Below, in pieces: positions 1-5,543 of a DNA stretch of 5,543 bases. The notes beneath the pieces were generated by a model, which ran no database searches, was not told where the DNA came from, and saw only the letters and a program-made list of their open reading frames with translations. The DNA comes from Chromatiales bacterium (GTDB taxonomy: Bacteria; Pseudomonadota; Gammaproteobacteria; Thiohalomonadales; Thiohalomonadaceae). Every line of letters begins with the position of its first letter. Position 1 is the stretch's first letter. The position numbers were made by a program, and so were the translations under genes. Where the stretch lies: NCBI GenBank assembly GCA_029864785.1, contig JAOTST010000127.1, forward strand, positions 1-5,543, given 5' to 3'.

Positions 1-38
1 CCGAAATCCTGCATTATGGAGTAGAGTAGTTCAACCAT
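1..38 (-). CDS. nuoH: NADH-quinone oxidoreductase subunit H, N-terminal start (partial)
   Basis: Only the first 12 codons are in the window (MVELLYSIMQDF), and the gene continues past position 1. NuoH (ND1 family) is the multi-spanning membrane subunit that contributes to the quinone channel and joins the peripheral arm to the proton-pumping arm. Little of the protein can be seen; a short, mostly hydrophobic start fits the lead-in to a first membrane helix. The identification rests mainly on position, because nuoH follows nuoG in canonical nuo operons. The ATG is 4 nt after the nuoG stop and has a plausible ribosome-binding site. Another gene at this place cannot be strictly excluded from 12 residues. 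Confidence 0.75.
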   Translation of the reverse strand, partial: MVELLYSIMQDF

Positions 39-42
39 TGTG

Positions 43-2406
43 CTAGACCTTACCTATCTCAAATTGGCCATCAACACCAAATCCCATCGATTCAGATGTA
101 CCCGCTGCCAACACAAAGCTGCCATCAGTAACCGACTCATCAAGTTCCATTTTTATATTTCTGGATAGCGCACCTTGTGACAGCGTGACCTCTCCCTCAT
201 CGACAACGCCCAGCTTAGTAGCTGTTGCACTATTGAGTCTCAGCTTGTGAGCAGCAGCCGCACTCTCGGTTGCCTGTAGTGCATCAGAACGACGTACCAT
301 GCCACTATTATGGTAGAGCGAAGGTGCCACAATACGCTGGAGTGTCGCGGTGGTTGAGGCTGAATCGACCTTAGCGACACTTAGAGGGCGATACTCAATA
401 TTTTCACACGCAGTCTGTAACTCGGTATAGACATCATCAACGGAAAGATACTCAAAACCGTTGATGTCAAAAAGATTCCCCATCACGCGCAAAATCTTCC
501 ATGCGGGACGCGCCTCGCCAGGAGGATTAACCGCTGCGCTGAAACGCTGCCATGTTCCCTCAAGGTTGACCGCACTACCGGCCGACTCAAAGGTGGTCGC
601 AATCGGCAGCATTACATCTGCGCTCTGGCGCATCTGTTCACTATCAAATGCGCTCAACGCAACGACAAAACCGCTATTTTCAAGCCCTTTCAGTGCCGTT
701 GCAGAATCGGCTGAATCTAATTCAGGCTCGGTGTTGAGCAGGATCAAACCTTTCAAACCTGATGCCATCATCGCGCGCCAATCCATTCCGGCCTTTTCAA
801 TCTCTTGACCGGCAACACCACGATGAGAAACTGCACCAGCCATCGTTGCGCCTACTGCGTTACCCGCAGGGTCAAGCAGTGCCAGCTTACTGTCGCTCAT
901 CTCGGCAATGGCCGCAGCCAGTTGTCGAATTTGTGCAAAGTCAGAGGCGGCATAGGCCATTGCGCCGACCATCACCGTGGTGGCACTCCCCTCTTTAAGC
1001 TCTTTGGCAATCGCTTCGCTCTGTTGATTTGTCTCTACGGCATCGATCACCGAGGCATATTCCGCAGGTGCAGTCGCACCGAGTGCGGTCAGAGACTTGG
1101 CTACCGCTGCCAGAGCATTCGCAATCTGGCCTGGAGCAACAACAATCTGCTCAGAACTCTTCATATGTAGATCGACATCGACCGAAGCGATAGAAGAGAT
1201 TTTCGCTCGGCCATGACGTACCGCCTTGCGTAGACGATGGGCAATCAGTGGCATTTCCGAACGCAGATCAGAACCTATGAGCAGTACAGAATCACTCTTT
1301 TCGAGTTCAGCTATCGTCTGACCTAGCGATGGGAAGCTTGGATCGCTGACTGAATCAGAGAAATCATTTTGTTTGAGACGGTAGTCGATGTTGGAACTAC
1401 CAACACCGCGCATAAATTTCTGTAACAGATAGTACTCTTCATTGGTCGACTCACCACCGGCAAGGGCACCCAACTGTTCAGCACCATGTTGTTTGGCAAT
1501 CTTCTGTAGCGATTCGGCAGCAAAGGTGAGCGCATCATCCCAACCAACCGTCTGCCACTCGCCATTGCGTTTAATCTGCGGCTGAGTCAGACGATCCGCA
1601 TGCTTTAGTGCGCGATAACTATAACGGTCACGATCAGAAATCCAGCACTCGTTGATCGACTCATTTTCACGCGGAACCACACGCATCAGTTCATCACGAC
1701 GTACATCAAGTCGCAGATTGGTTCCCAGTCCATCGTGTAGTGAAACGCCATCGTGGTGAGTCAGCTCCCATGAACGGGCATGGAAGCGGAACGGTTTTGA
1801 GGTCAGTGCGCCAACGGGGCAGAGATCAATCACATTACCCGAGAGTTCTGAGCTGACACTGCCGCGCAGATAGGTGGCAATGTGCATATGTTCGCCGCGA
1901 CCAGGGGCTCCCAGCTCCATCTGTCCTGCGATCTCCTGTCCGAAACGGACACAGCGGGTGCATTGAATACAACGATTCATGTCGGTGGAAATGAGCGAGC
2001 CGAGATCGGGATCAACAACGACCCGTTTCTCTTCCGCATATTCGGAGGTGTCGTTACCAAATCCAACGGCCACATCCTGCAGTTCACACTCGCCGCCCTG
2101 ATCACAAATGGGGCAGTCGAGCGGATGGTTGATCAACAAGAATTCCATCACTGCTCGTTGGGCGGAAATCGCCTTGGGTGAACGAGTGTGGACCACCATC
2201 CCCTCACCCACCGGAGTGGCACAAGCAGGAAGTGGCTTACCCATCTTCTCAACCTCAACCAGACACATGCGGCAACTGGCGGCTAGCGATAGTTTACTGT
2301 GGTAGCAGAAGCGCGGAATGCTGATAGCTGCATTATCTGCGGCTTCAAGCAACATCGTCCCTTCCGGAACCTCTAACGCCTGACCATTGATTTCAATATT
2401 GATCAT
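43..2406 (-). CDS. nuoG: NADH-quinone oxidoreductase subunit G (75-kDa iron-sulfur subunit, clusters N1b, N4, N5; no N7)
   Basis: The 787-residue product, started at the ATG at 2406, relays electrons from NuoF (N3) through a chain of clusters towards the Q module. The N-terminal ferredoxin domain binds 2Fe-2S N1b with Cys34, Cys45, Cys48 and Cys62. Next come the N5 ligands, including the unusual histidine: His94, Cys98, Cys101 and Cys107 (H-x3-C-x2-C-x5-C). The N4 ligands are Cys146, Cys149, Cys152 and Cys196. The rest is a degenerate molybdopterin-oxidoreductase fold with no molybdenum role, including ADVMLPIATTFESAG (596-610) followed by NLEGTWQ (614-620). A C-terminal domain (about 700-787) resembles the molydopterin-dinucleotide-binding beta-barrel. 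The Cys-x2-Cys-x3-Cys of cluster N7 is absent; the segment around 214-230 has no cysteine. The length is within the range for bacterial NuoG. The ATG overlaps the nuoF stop (TAATG), and nuoH starts 4 nt after the TAG. Confidence 0.98.
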   Translation of the reverse strand: MINIEINGQALEVPEGTMLLEAADNAAISIPRFCYHSKLSLAASCRMCLVEVEKMGKPLPACATPVGEGMVVHTRSPKAISAQRAVMEFLLINHPLDCPICDQGGECELQDVAVGFGNDTSEYAEEKRVVVDPDLGSLISTDMNRCIQCTRCVRFGQEIAGQMELGAPGRGEHMHIATYLRGSVSSELSGNVIDLCPVGALTSKPFRFHARSWELTHHDGVSLHDGLGTNLRLDVRRDELMRVVPRENESINECWISDRDRYSYRALKHADRLTQPQIKRNGEWQTVGWDDALTFAAESLQKIAKQHGAEQLGALAGGESTNEEYYLLQKFMRGVGSSNIDYRLKQNDFSDSVSDPSFPSLGQTIAELEKSDSVLLIGSDLRSEMPLIAHRLRKAVRHGRAKISSIASVDVDLHMKSSEQIVVAPGQIANALAAVAKSLTALGATAPAEYASVIDAVETNQQSEAIAKELKEGSATTVMVGAMAYAASDFAQIRQLAAAIAEMSDSKLALLDPAGNAVGATMAGAVSHRGVAGQEIEKAGMDWRAMMASGLKGLILLNTEPELDSADSATALKGLENSGFVVALSAFDSEQMRQSADVMLPIATTFESAGSAVNLEGTWQRFSAAVNPPGEARPAWKILRVMGNLFDINGFEYLSVDDVYTELQTACENIEYRPLSVAKVDSASTTATLQRIVAPSLYHNSGMVRRSDALQATESAAAAHKLRLNSATATKLGVVDEGEVTLSQGALSRNIKMELDESVTDGSFVLAAGTSESMGFGVDGQFEIGKV
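47..52 (-). promoter_or_regulatory. Shine-Dalgarno sequence for nuoH (overlaps the nuoG 3' end)
   Basis: Read on the minus strand this is TAAGGT, 8 nt upstream of the ATG at 38-36. It supports the start chosen for the truncated gene at the window edge. Confidence 0.6.
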
Positions 2407-3677
2407 TACGACCCCACCTGGCACTTTTTGTGCTCGATGTGATATTCAAACTCTTCACGGAACTGTTTTACAAAGCTCTGAACCGGCATCGCCGCAGCCT
2501 CACCGAGGGCACAGATGGTATGACCCGAGATCTTGCCAGCCACTCCGAGCAGTTGGTCGAGATCTTCAGGACGACCTTCACCGTGCTCAATACGATGGAC
2601 GATACGTGAAAGCCAACCGGTGCCTTCACGGCAGGGGGTACACTGTCCACACGACTCTTCAAAATAGAAGTGTGAGAGTCGAGAAAGCACTTTAACCATG
2701 CAGGTTCCTTCAGCAATCACAATCACCGAACCAGCGCCGAGCATCGAACCCGCCTTGGAGATCGAGTCGTAATCCATATCCATCGCCATCGCCTGCTCAG
2801 GAGTGAGCACCGGCGTTGAGCTTCCGCCAGGAATGACCGCCTTGAGCTTGCGTCCATCAAGGACACCACCGGCCATCTCTAGTAGATCGGCAAACGAGGT
2901 ACCCATCGGCACCTCATAGTTGGCTGGCTTGTTGACGTGGCCCGAGACAGAGAAGATCTTACTTCCGCCATTGTTTGGCTTTCCGAGATCGAGGAACCAC
3001 TGACCGCCATTTTTGAGGATCATCGGAACCGAGGCGAGGGTCTCAGTATTATTGATGGTCGTCGGACGACCATAGAGTCCGAAACTTGCAGGGAACGGCG
3101 GCTTGAAGCGCGGCTGCCCCTTCTTGCCCTCGATCGATTCAAGCAGCGCAGTCTCTTCACCGCAGACATAGGCTCCACCACCGAGGTGGACATCAATATC
3201 GAACTCAAAGCCAGAGCCTTGAATATCGCTACCCAACAGACCTGCCGCACGCGCTTCTTCAATGGCACCCTGGAAACGCTCATAGGGTTCCCAGAACTCA
3301 CCACGAATATAGTTATAACCCTTGCTGGCGCCAATGCAGTAACCGGCAATTGCCATCCCCTCCACCAACTGATGGGGGTTATAACGCAGAATATCTCTAT
3401 CTTTGCAGGTACCGGGCTCACCCTCGTCGGAGTTACAGACGATGTACTTCTGTCCCTCGGCATCACGCGGCATAAAAGTCCACTTAAGACCCGTCGGGAA
3501 ACCAGCACCACCTCGACCACGTAGGGCAGAGGTCTTGAGCTGATCAATCAGTTCACTGACCGGCGTCTGCTCTTTAAGGATTTTTTTGAGTACCTCGTAA
3601 CCACCGTTGGCGACATAGGTGTCGAGCGTCCAGCTATTATCAAGGTGTATCGTTCTAAGACAGGTTTCGTTGGCCAT
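2406..3677 (-). CDS. nuoF: NADH-quinone oxidoreductase subunit F (51-kDa, NADH/FMN-binding, 4Fe-4S cluster N3)
   Basis: The 423-residue product is the entry point for electrons into complex I: it oxidises NADH with FMN and passes electrons through 4Fe-4S cluster N3 towards NuoG. The glycine-rich nucleotide motif [13 protein letters not shown] is at residues 54-66; Phe60 and Phe68 correspond to the NADH-stacking phenylalanines of Thermus Nqo1. The FMN/NADH segment [15 protein letters not shown] (81-95) contains Glu87, equivalent to Thermus Glu97. [15 protein letters not shown] (166-180) carries Glu174/Glu175, and [11 protein letters not shown] follows. A SLBB-type region lies around 245-330. 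Cluster N3 is held by Cys343, Cys346 and Cys349 ([12 protein letters not shown]) plus Cys389. The [11 protein letters not shown] form resembles the mitochondrial protein rather than the E. coli one. The ATG lies 2 nt after the nuoE stop, with only a modest ribosome-binding site (GGGGGAAG, 3694-3687). The TAA stop shares one base with the nuoG ATG. Confidence 0.99.
   Translation of the reverse strand: MANETCLRTIHLDNSWTLDTYVANGGYEVLKKILKEQTPVSELIDQLKTSALRGRGGAGFPTGLKWTFMPRDAEGQKYIVCNSDEGEPGTCKDRDILRYNPHQLVEGMAIAGYCIGASKGYNYIRGEFWEPYERFQGAIEEARAAGLLGSDIQGSGFEFDIDVHLGGGAYVCGEETALLESIEGKKGQPRFKPPFPASFGLYGRPTTINNTETLASVPMILKNGGQWFLDLGKPNNGGSKIFSVSGHVNKPANYEVPMGTSFADLLEMAGGVLDGRKLKAVIPGGSSTPVLTPEQAMAMDMDYDSISKAGSMLGAGSVIVIAEGTCMVKVLSRLSHFYFEESCGQCTPCREGTGWLSRIVHRIEHGEGRPEDLDQLLGVAGKISGHTICALGEAAAMPVQSFVKQFREEFEYHIEHKKCQVGS
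2414..2419 (-). promoter_or_regulatory. Shine-Dalgarno sequence for nuoG (within the nuoF 3' end)
   Basis: Read on the minus strand this is AGGTGG, 7 nt upstream of the ATG at 2406-2404. It decides the nuoG start: an in-frame GTG 18 nt further upstream (2424-2422) would give a six-residue extension (MPGGVV), but that GTG lies upstream of this site and the extension does not resemble the family N-terminus. Confidence 0.75.
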
Positions 3678-3679
3678 GA

Positions 3680-4198
3680 TTACAGACTTCCCCCGCTCTC
3701 AATCGTCTCGATAATCGAGTCCAGTAACTCCGGAGTCAGGTTCTCGTGATATGAACGTCCAACCTGCATCATCGGCGCATTGACACACGCCCCAAGGCAT
3801 TCGACCTCTTTAAGGGTATATCGACCATCTTCTGTAGTCTCACCCAGTTTGATACCCAGACGATTTTCGAGATGACTCACCACCTCATCAGAACCGCGCA
3901 ACATGCAGGAGATGTTGGTGCAGATCGAGATTTTGTGTCTGCCGACTGGACTGCGCTCATACATCGAGTAGAAGGTGGCTACTTCATAGGCCTCAATCGG
4001 CTCCATGTCGAGATAGACAGCAACAGCCTCAATCAGCTCATCGCTGATCCAACCACCATTTTGATCCTGGGCAATTCTGAGTCCAGCCATCACCGCCGAC
4101 ATCTGACGGCCTTCTGGATATTTGGCGATCCAGCTATCCAACTCTGCCAGAGAGTCGGTATTGAGGAGATTCGATGGATTAATTTGTTTGGTAGACAT
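3680..4198 (-). CDS. nuoE: NADH-quinone oxidoreductase subunit E (24-kDa, 2Fe-2S cluster N1a)
   Basis: The 172-residue product has the usual length for NuoE. It is a thioredoxin-fold ferredoxin that pairs with NuoF in the NADH-oxidising module and holds the 2Fe-2S cluster N1a, which sits near FMN but off the main electron path. The four ligands are in the expected pattern: Cys93 and Cys98 (C-x4-C in SICTNISC), then Cys134 and Cys138 (C-x3-C in ECLGAC). The helical N-terminal part contains the family motif [10 protein letters not shown] (71-80). The ATG start (4198-4196) overlaps the nuoD stop by one base (TAATG). A GGAGAG at 4215-4210 lies 11 nt upstream, a rather long spacing, so translation is probably coupled to termination of nuoD; that coupling is inferred. 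The gene ends 2 nt before nuoF. Nothing suggests damage. Confidence 0.98.
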   Translation of the reverse strand: MSTKQINPSNLLNTDSLAELDSWIAKYPEGRQMSAVMAGLRIAQDQNGGWISDELIEAVAVYLDMEPIEAYEVATFYSMYERSPVGRHKISICTNISCMLRGSDEVVSHLENRLGIKLGETTEDGRYTLKEVECLGACVNAPMMQVGRSYHENLTPELLDSIIETIESGGSL

Positions 4199-5457
4199 TA
4201 GCGGTCAATCTCTCCAAATACGATATCTTGGGTTCCAATAACAGAGACCACGTCGGCAAGCATGTGGCCGCGAACCATCTCGTCAAATGCTGAGAGGTGG
4301 GCAAAACCGGGGGCACGAATCTTCATACGGTACGGTTTGTTGGCACCATCAGAGACCATGTAAATACCGAATTCACCCTTGGGATGTTCAACCGCAGCAT
4401 AGGCCTCGCCTTCGGGCACCGTGAAGCCCTCACTAAAGAGCTTAAAGTGGTGGATCAACTGCTCCATCCCCTCTTTCATCTCGGTACGCTTGGGCGGTGC
4501 AACTTTATGATCTGTGGTAATGACTGGACCGGGATTTTCACGCAGCCACTTAACACACTGCTTAATAATTCTGTTCGACTGGCGCATCTCTTCAACACGC
4601 ACCAGATAGCGATCATAGTTGTCGCCCTCTTTACCCACAGGGATATCGAAATCGAGCTTATCGTAGACCGCATAGGGCTGCTTCTTACGCAGATCCCACT
4701 CAATACCCGAACCACGTAGCATGGGGCCGGTCATTCCCAGCTGTAGGGCACGTTCAGGAGTTACGACACCAATCCCAACCAGACGCTGTTTCCAGATGCG
4801 GTTGTCGGTGAGCAGGGTCTCAAATTCATCAATATTGGTGGGGAAGCGCTTGGTAAAGTCTTCGATAAAGTCGAGCAGCGAGCCCTGGCGATTATCATTA
4901 AGTGCCGCAAGCTCCTCCTCACTATGGTATTTGGTCGCGTCGGTAGCAAATTTGGGCATCTGCTCAGGTAGATCACGATAGACCCCGCCTGGACGGTAGT
5001 AGGCCGCATGCATTCTTGCCCCGGAGACCGCCTCGTAGCAGTCCATCAGATCTTCACGATCACGGAAGGCATAGAGGAATATCGCCATCGCGCCCACATC
5101 AAGGCCGTGCGTTCCCAACCACATCAGGTGGTTAAGAATGCGGGTGATCTCATCAAACATCACTCGAATATATTGGGCACGCTCAGGCACTTCGATATTG
5201 AGCATCTTCTCCAGCACCATGCAGTAGGCGTGTTCGTTACTCATCATCGAGACATAGTCGAGACGATCCATATAGGGAAGAGACTGCAGATAGTGTTTGG
5301 TCTCGGCCAGCTTCTCGGTTCCCCGGTGAAGCAGCCCCACATGGGGATCGGCGCGCTCGACCACCTCACCATCGAGCTCAAGGATCAGGCGCAGTACGCC
5401 ATGGGCCGCTGGATGCTGGGGACCAAAGTTGAGTGTGTAGTTACGAATCTCGGACAC
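4198..5457 (-). CDS. nuoD: NADH-quinone oxidoreductase subunit D (49-kDa Q-module subunit)
   Basis: The 419-residue product matches the usual length of unfused NuoD (about 417). NuoD is a peripheral-arm subunit related to the large subunit of [NiFe] hydrogenases. With NuoB and NuoH it forms the pocket where electrons from cluster N2 reduce quinone. The N-terminus ([20 protein letters not shown], residues 1-20) is typical of the family. His19 and Tyr68 (in DRLDYVSMM) align without gaps with bovine His59 and Tyr108, which contact the quinone headgroup. The [12 protein letters not shown] stretch (39-50) includes Arg45, equivalent to bovine Arg85. The C-terminus ends in the conserved DIVFGEIDR. 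The nickel-binding cysteines of hydrogenases are absent, as expected for NuoD. The start is GTG (5457-5455); the next in-frame Met is residue 63, beyond the essential N-terminal motif, so GTG must be used. It begins 2 nt after the nuoC stop, and its TAA stop shares one base with the nuoE ATG. Confidence 0.98.
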   Translation of the reverse strand: MSEIRNYTLNFGPQHPAAHGVLRLILELDGEVVERADPHVGLLHRGTEKLAETKHYLQSLPYMDRLDYVSMMSNEHAYCMVLEKMLNIEVPERAQYIRVMFDEITRILNHLMWLGTHGLDVGAMAIFLYAFRDREDLMDCYEAVSGARMHAAYYRPGGVYRDLPEQMPKFATDATKYHSEEELAALNDNRQGSLLDFIEDFTKRFPTNIDEFETLLTDNRIWKQRLVGIGVVTPERALQLGMTGPMLRGSGIEWDLRKKQPYAVYDKLDFDIPVGKEGDNYDRYLVRVEEMRQSNRIIKQCVKWLRENPGPVITTDHKVAPPKRTEMKEGMEQLIHHFKLFSEGFTVPEGEAYAAVEHPKGEFGIYMVSDGANKPYRMKIRAPGFAHLSAFDEMVRGHMLADVVSVIGTQDIVFGEIDR

Positions 5458-5459
5458 GA

Positions 5460-5543
5460 CTATTTCACCTTCTCAACTGCTGCAACCATGTAACGATGGT
5501 CATCACGAATCACCTTGGGGATCTGGTCACGCGGGTCGATGGA
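5460..5543 (-). CDS. nuoC: NADH-quinone oxidoreductase subunit C, C-terminal end (partial)
   Basis: Only the last 27 codons and the TAG stop (5462-5460) lie in the window; the gene continues beyond 5543. The visible peptide starts [18 protein letters not shown] and ends in a short tail, MVAAVEKVK. The 'PR-x-x-x-PKVIR-x-D-x-RY' pattern is the usual C-terminus of stand-alone NuoC in proteobacteria. NuoC (the 30-kDa subunit family) packs against NuoD in the peripheral arm of complex I and helps hold the Q module together; it carries no cofactor. The stop codon before nuoD shows that the two subunits are not fused here, unlike the NuoCD protein of E. coli. The stop is followed after 2 nt by the nuoD start, and the end of this gene contains the nuoD ribosome-binding site. 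The call rests on a short peptide plus its position directly upstream of nuoD. Confidence 0.9.
   Translation of the reverse strand, partial: SIDPRDQIPKVIRDDHRYMVAAVEKVK
5465..5473 (-). promoter_or_regulatory. Shine-Dalgarno sequence for nuoD (within the nuoC 3' end)
   Basis: Read on the minus strand this is AGAAGGTGA. Its AGGTGA part pairs with the 16S rRNA anti-Shine-Dalgarno sequence. It lies 7 nt before the GTG at 5457-5455, which is good spacing, and so supports GTG as the nuoD start although no ATG is available there. Confidence 0.75.

Noticed and set aside
461..1170. Overlapping plus-strand open frames (115, 78 and 121 codons) opposite nuoG
   Set aside because: They overlap one another in different frames and are antisense to the intact nuoG, so they are shadows rather than genes.
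2779..2796. Short repetitive stretch (repeated ccat-type units) within nuoF
   Set aside because: It encodes the Met/Asp-rich peptide MAMDMD of NuoF. The likeness comes from the codons and does not form a repeat array.
2937..3524. 195-codon open frame on the plus strand, opposite nuoF
   Set aside because: It lies wholly antisense to nuoF, whose protein is intact and strongly conserved. The predicted peptide has no recognisable motif, and the frame is explained by codon bias on the other strand.
3581..3587. Run of seven A in the nuoF mRNA (codons 31-33), considered as a slippage or frameshift site
   Set aside because: The run reads as in-frame Lys-Lys-Ile codons. The gene needs no frameshift, seven bases is short for slippage, and I see no stimulatory structure or useful alternative frame.
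5008..5493. 161-codon open frame on the plus strand, opposite nuoD and the nuoC end
   Set aside because: It is antisense to nuoD, rich in histidine and isoleucine as expected from reversed codons, and has no family resemblance.
1..5543. Search for an undescribed system, mobile element, CRISPR, RNA gene or internal promoter
   Set aside because: Coding is essentially continuous with intact complex I subunits. No intergenic gap exceeds 4 nt, and no inverted-repeat ends, arrays or structured RNA were visible.

Overview
The window is the interior of a nuo operon, which encodes the proton-pumping NADH:quinone oxidoreductase (respiratory complex I, NDH-1). Every gene is on the minus strand, so transcription runs from the high-coordinate end to the low-coordinate end. 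The order is nuoC (3' end only), nuoD, nuoE, nuoF, nuoG, nuoH (first 12 codons only). This is the canonical bacterial nuo gene order.

Layout. nuoC ends at 5460. nuoD runs 5457-4198, nuoE 4198-3680, nuoF 3677-2406 and nuoG 2406-43, and nuoH starts at 38 and leaves the window. Coding is almost continuous. The junctions are 2 nt, a 1-base overlap (TAATG), 2 nt, a 1-base overlap (TAATG) and 4 nt. There is no room for internal promoters or terminators between genes, and no stretch longer than a few bases lacks a gene. I see no RNA gene, mobile element, repeat array or CRISPR.

How the genes work together. NuoE, NuoF and NuoG form the NADH-dehydrogenase (N) module. NuoF binds NADH and FMN and carries 4Fe-4S cluster N3. 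NuoE carries the off-path 2Fe-2S cluster N1a. NuoG carries N1b, N4 and N5. NuoC and NuoD belong to the quinone-reducing (Q) module, and NuoD supplies residues of the quinone site. NuoH is the membrane subunit that joins the Q module to the proton-pumping arm. All expected cluster ligands and substrate residues are present, so the complex looks functional.

Organism. nuoC and nuoD are separate genes (enterobacteria such as E. coli have a fused nuoCD). NuoG lacks the extra N7 cluster found in E. coli and Thermus. NuoF has the [11 protein letters not shown] form of its flavin-site motif, as in mitochondria, rather than the E. coli form. Together these point to the proteobacterial/mitochondrial branch of complex I, most likely a non-enteric gamma- or betaproteobacterium. 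The base composition is moderate. This placement is inferred from motifs and gene order, not from a search.

I looked for an undescribed system and did not find one. This is an ordinary core-metabolism region. The observations worth recording concern cluster content, start codons and translational coupling.
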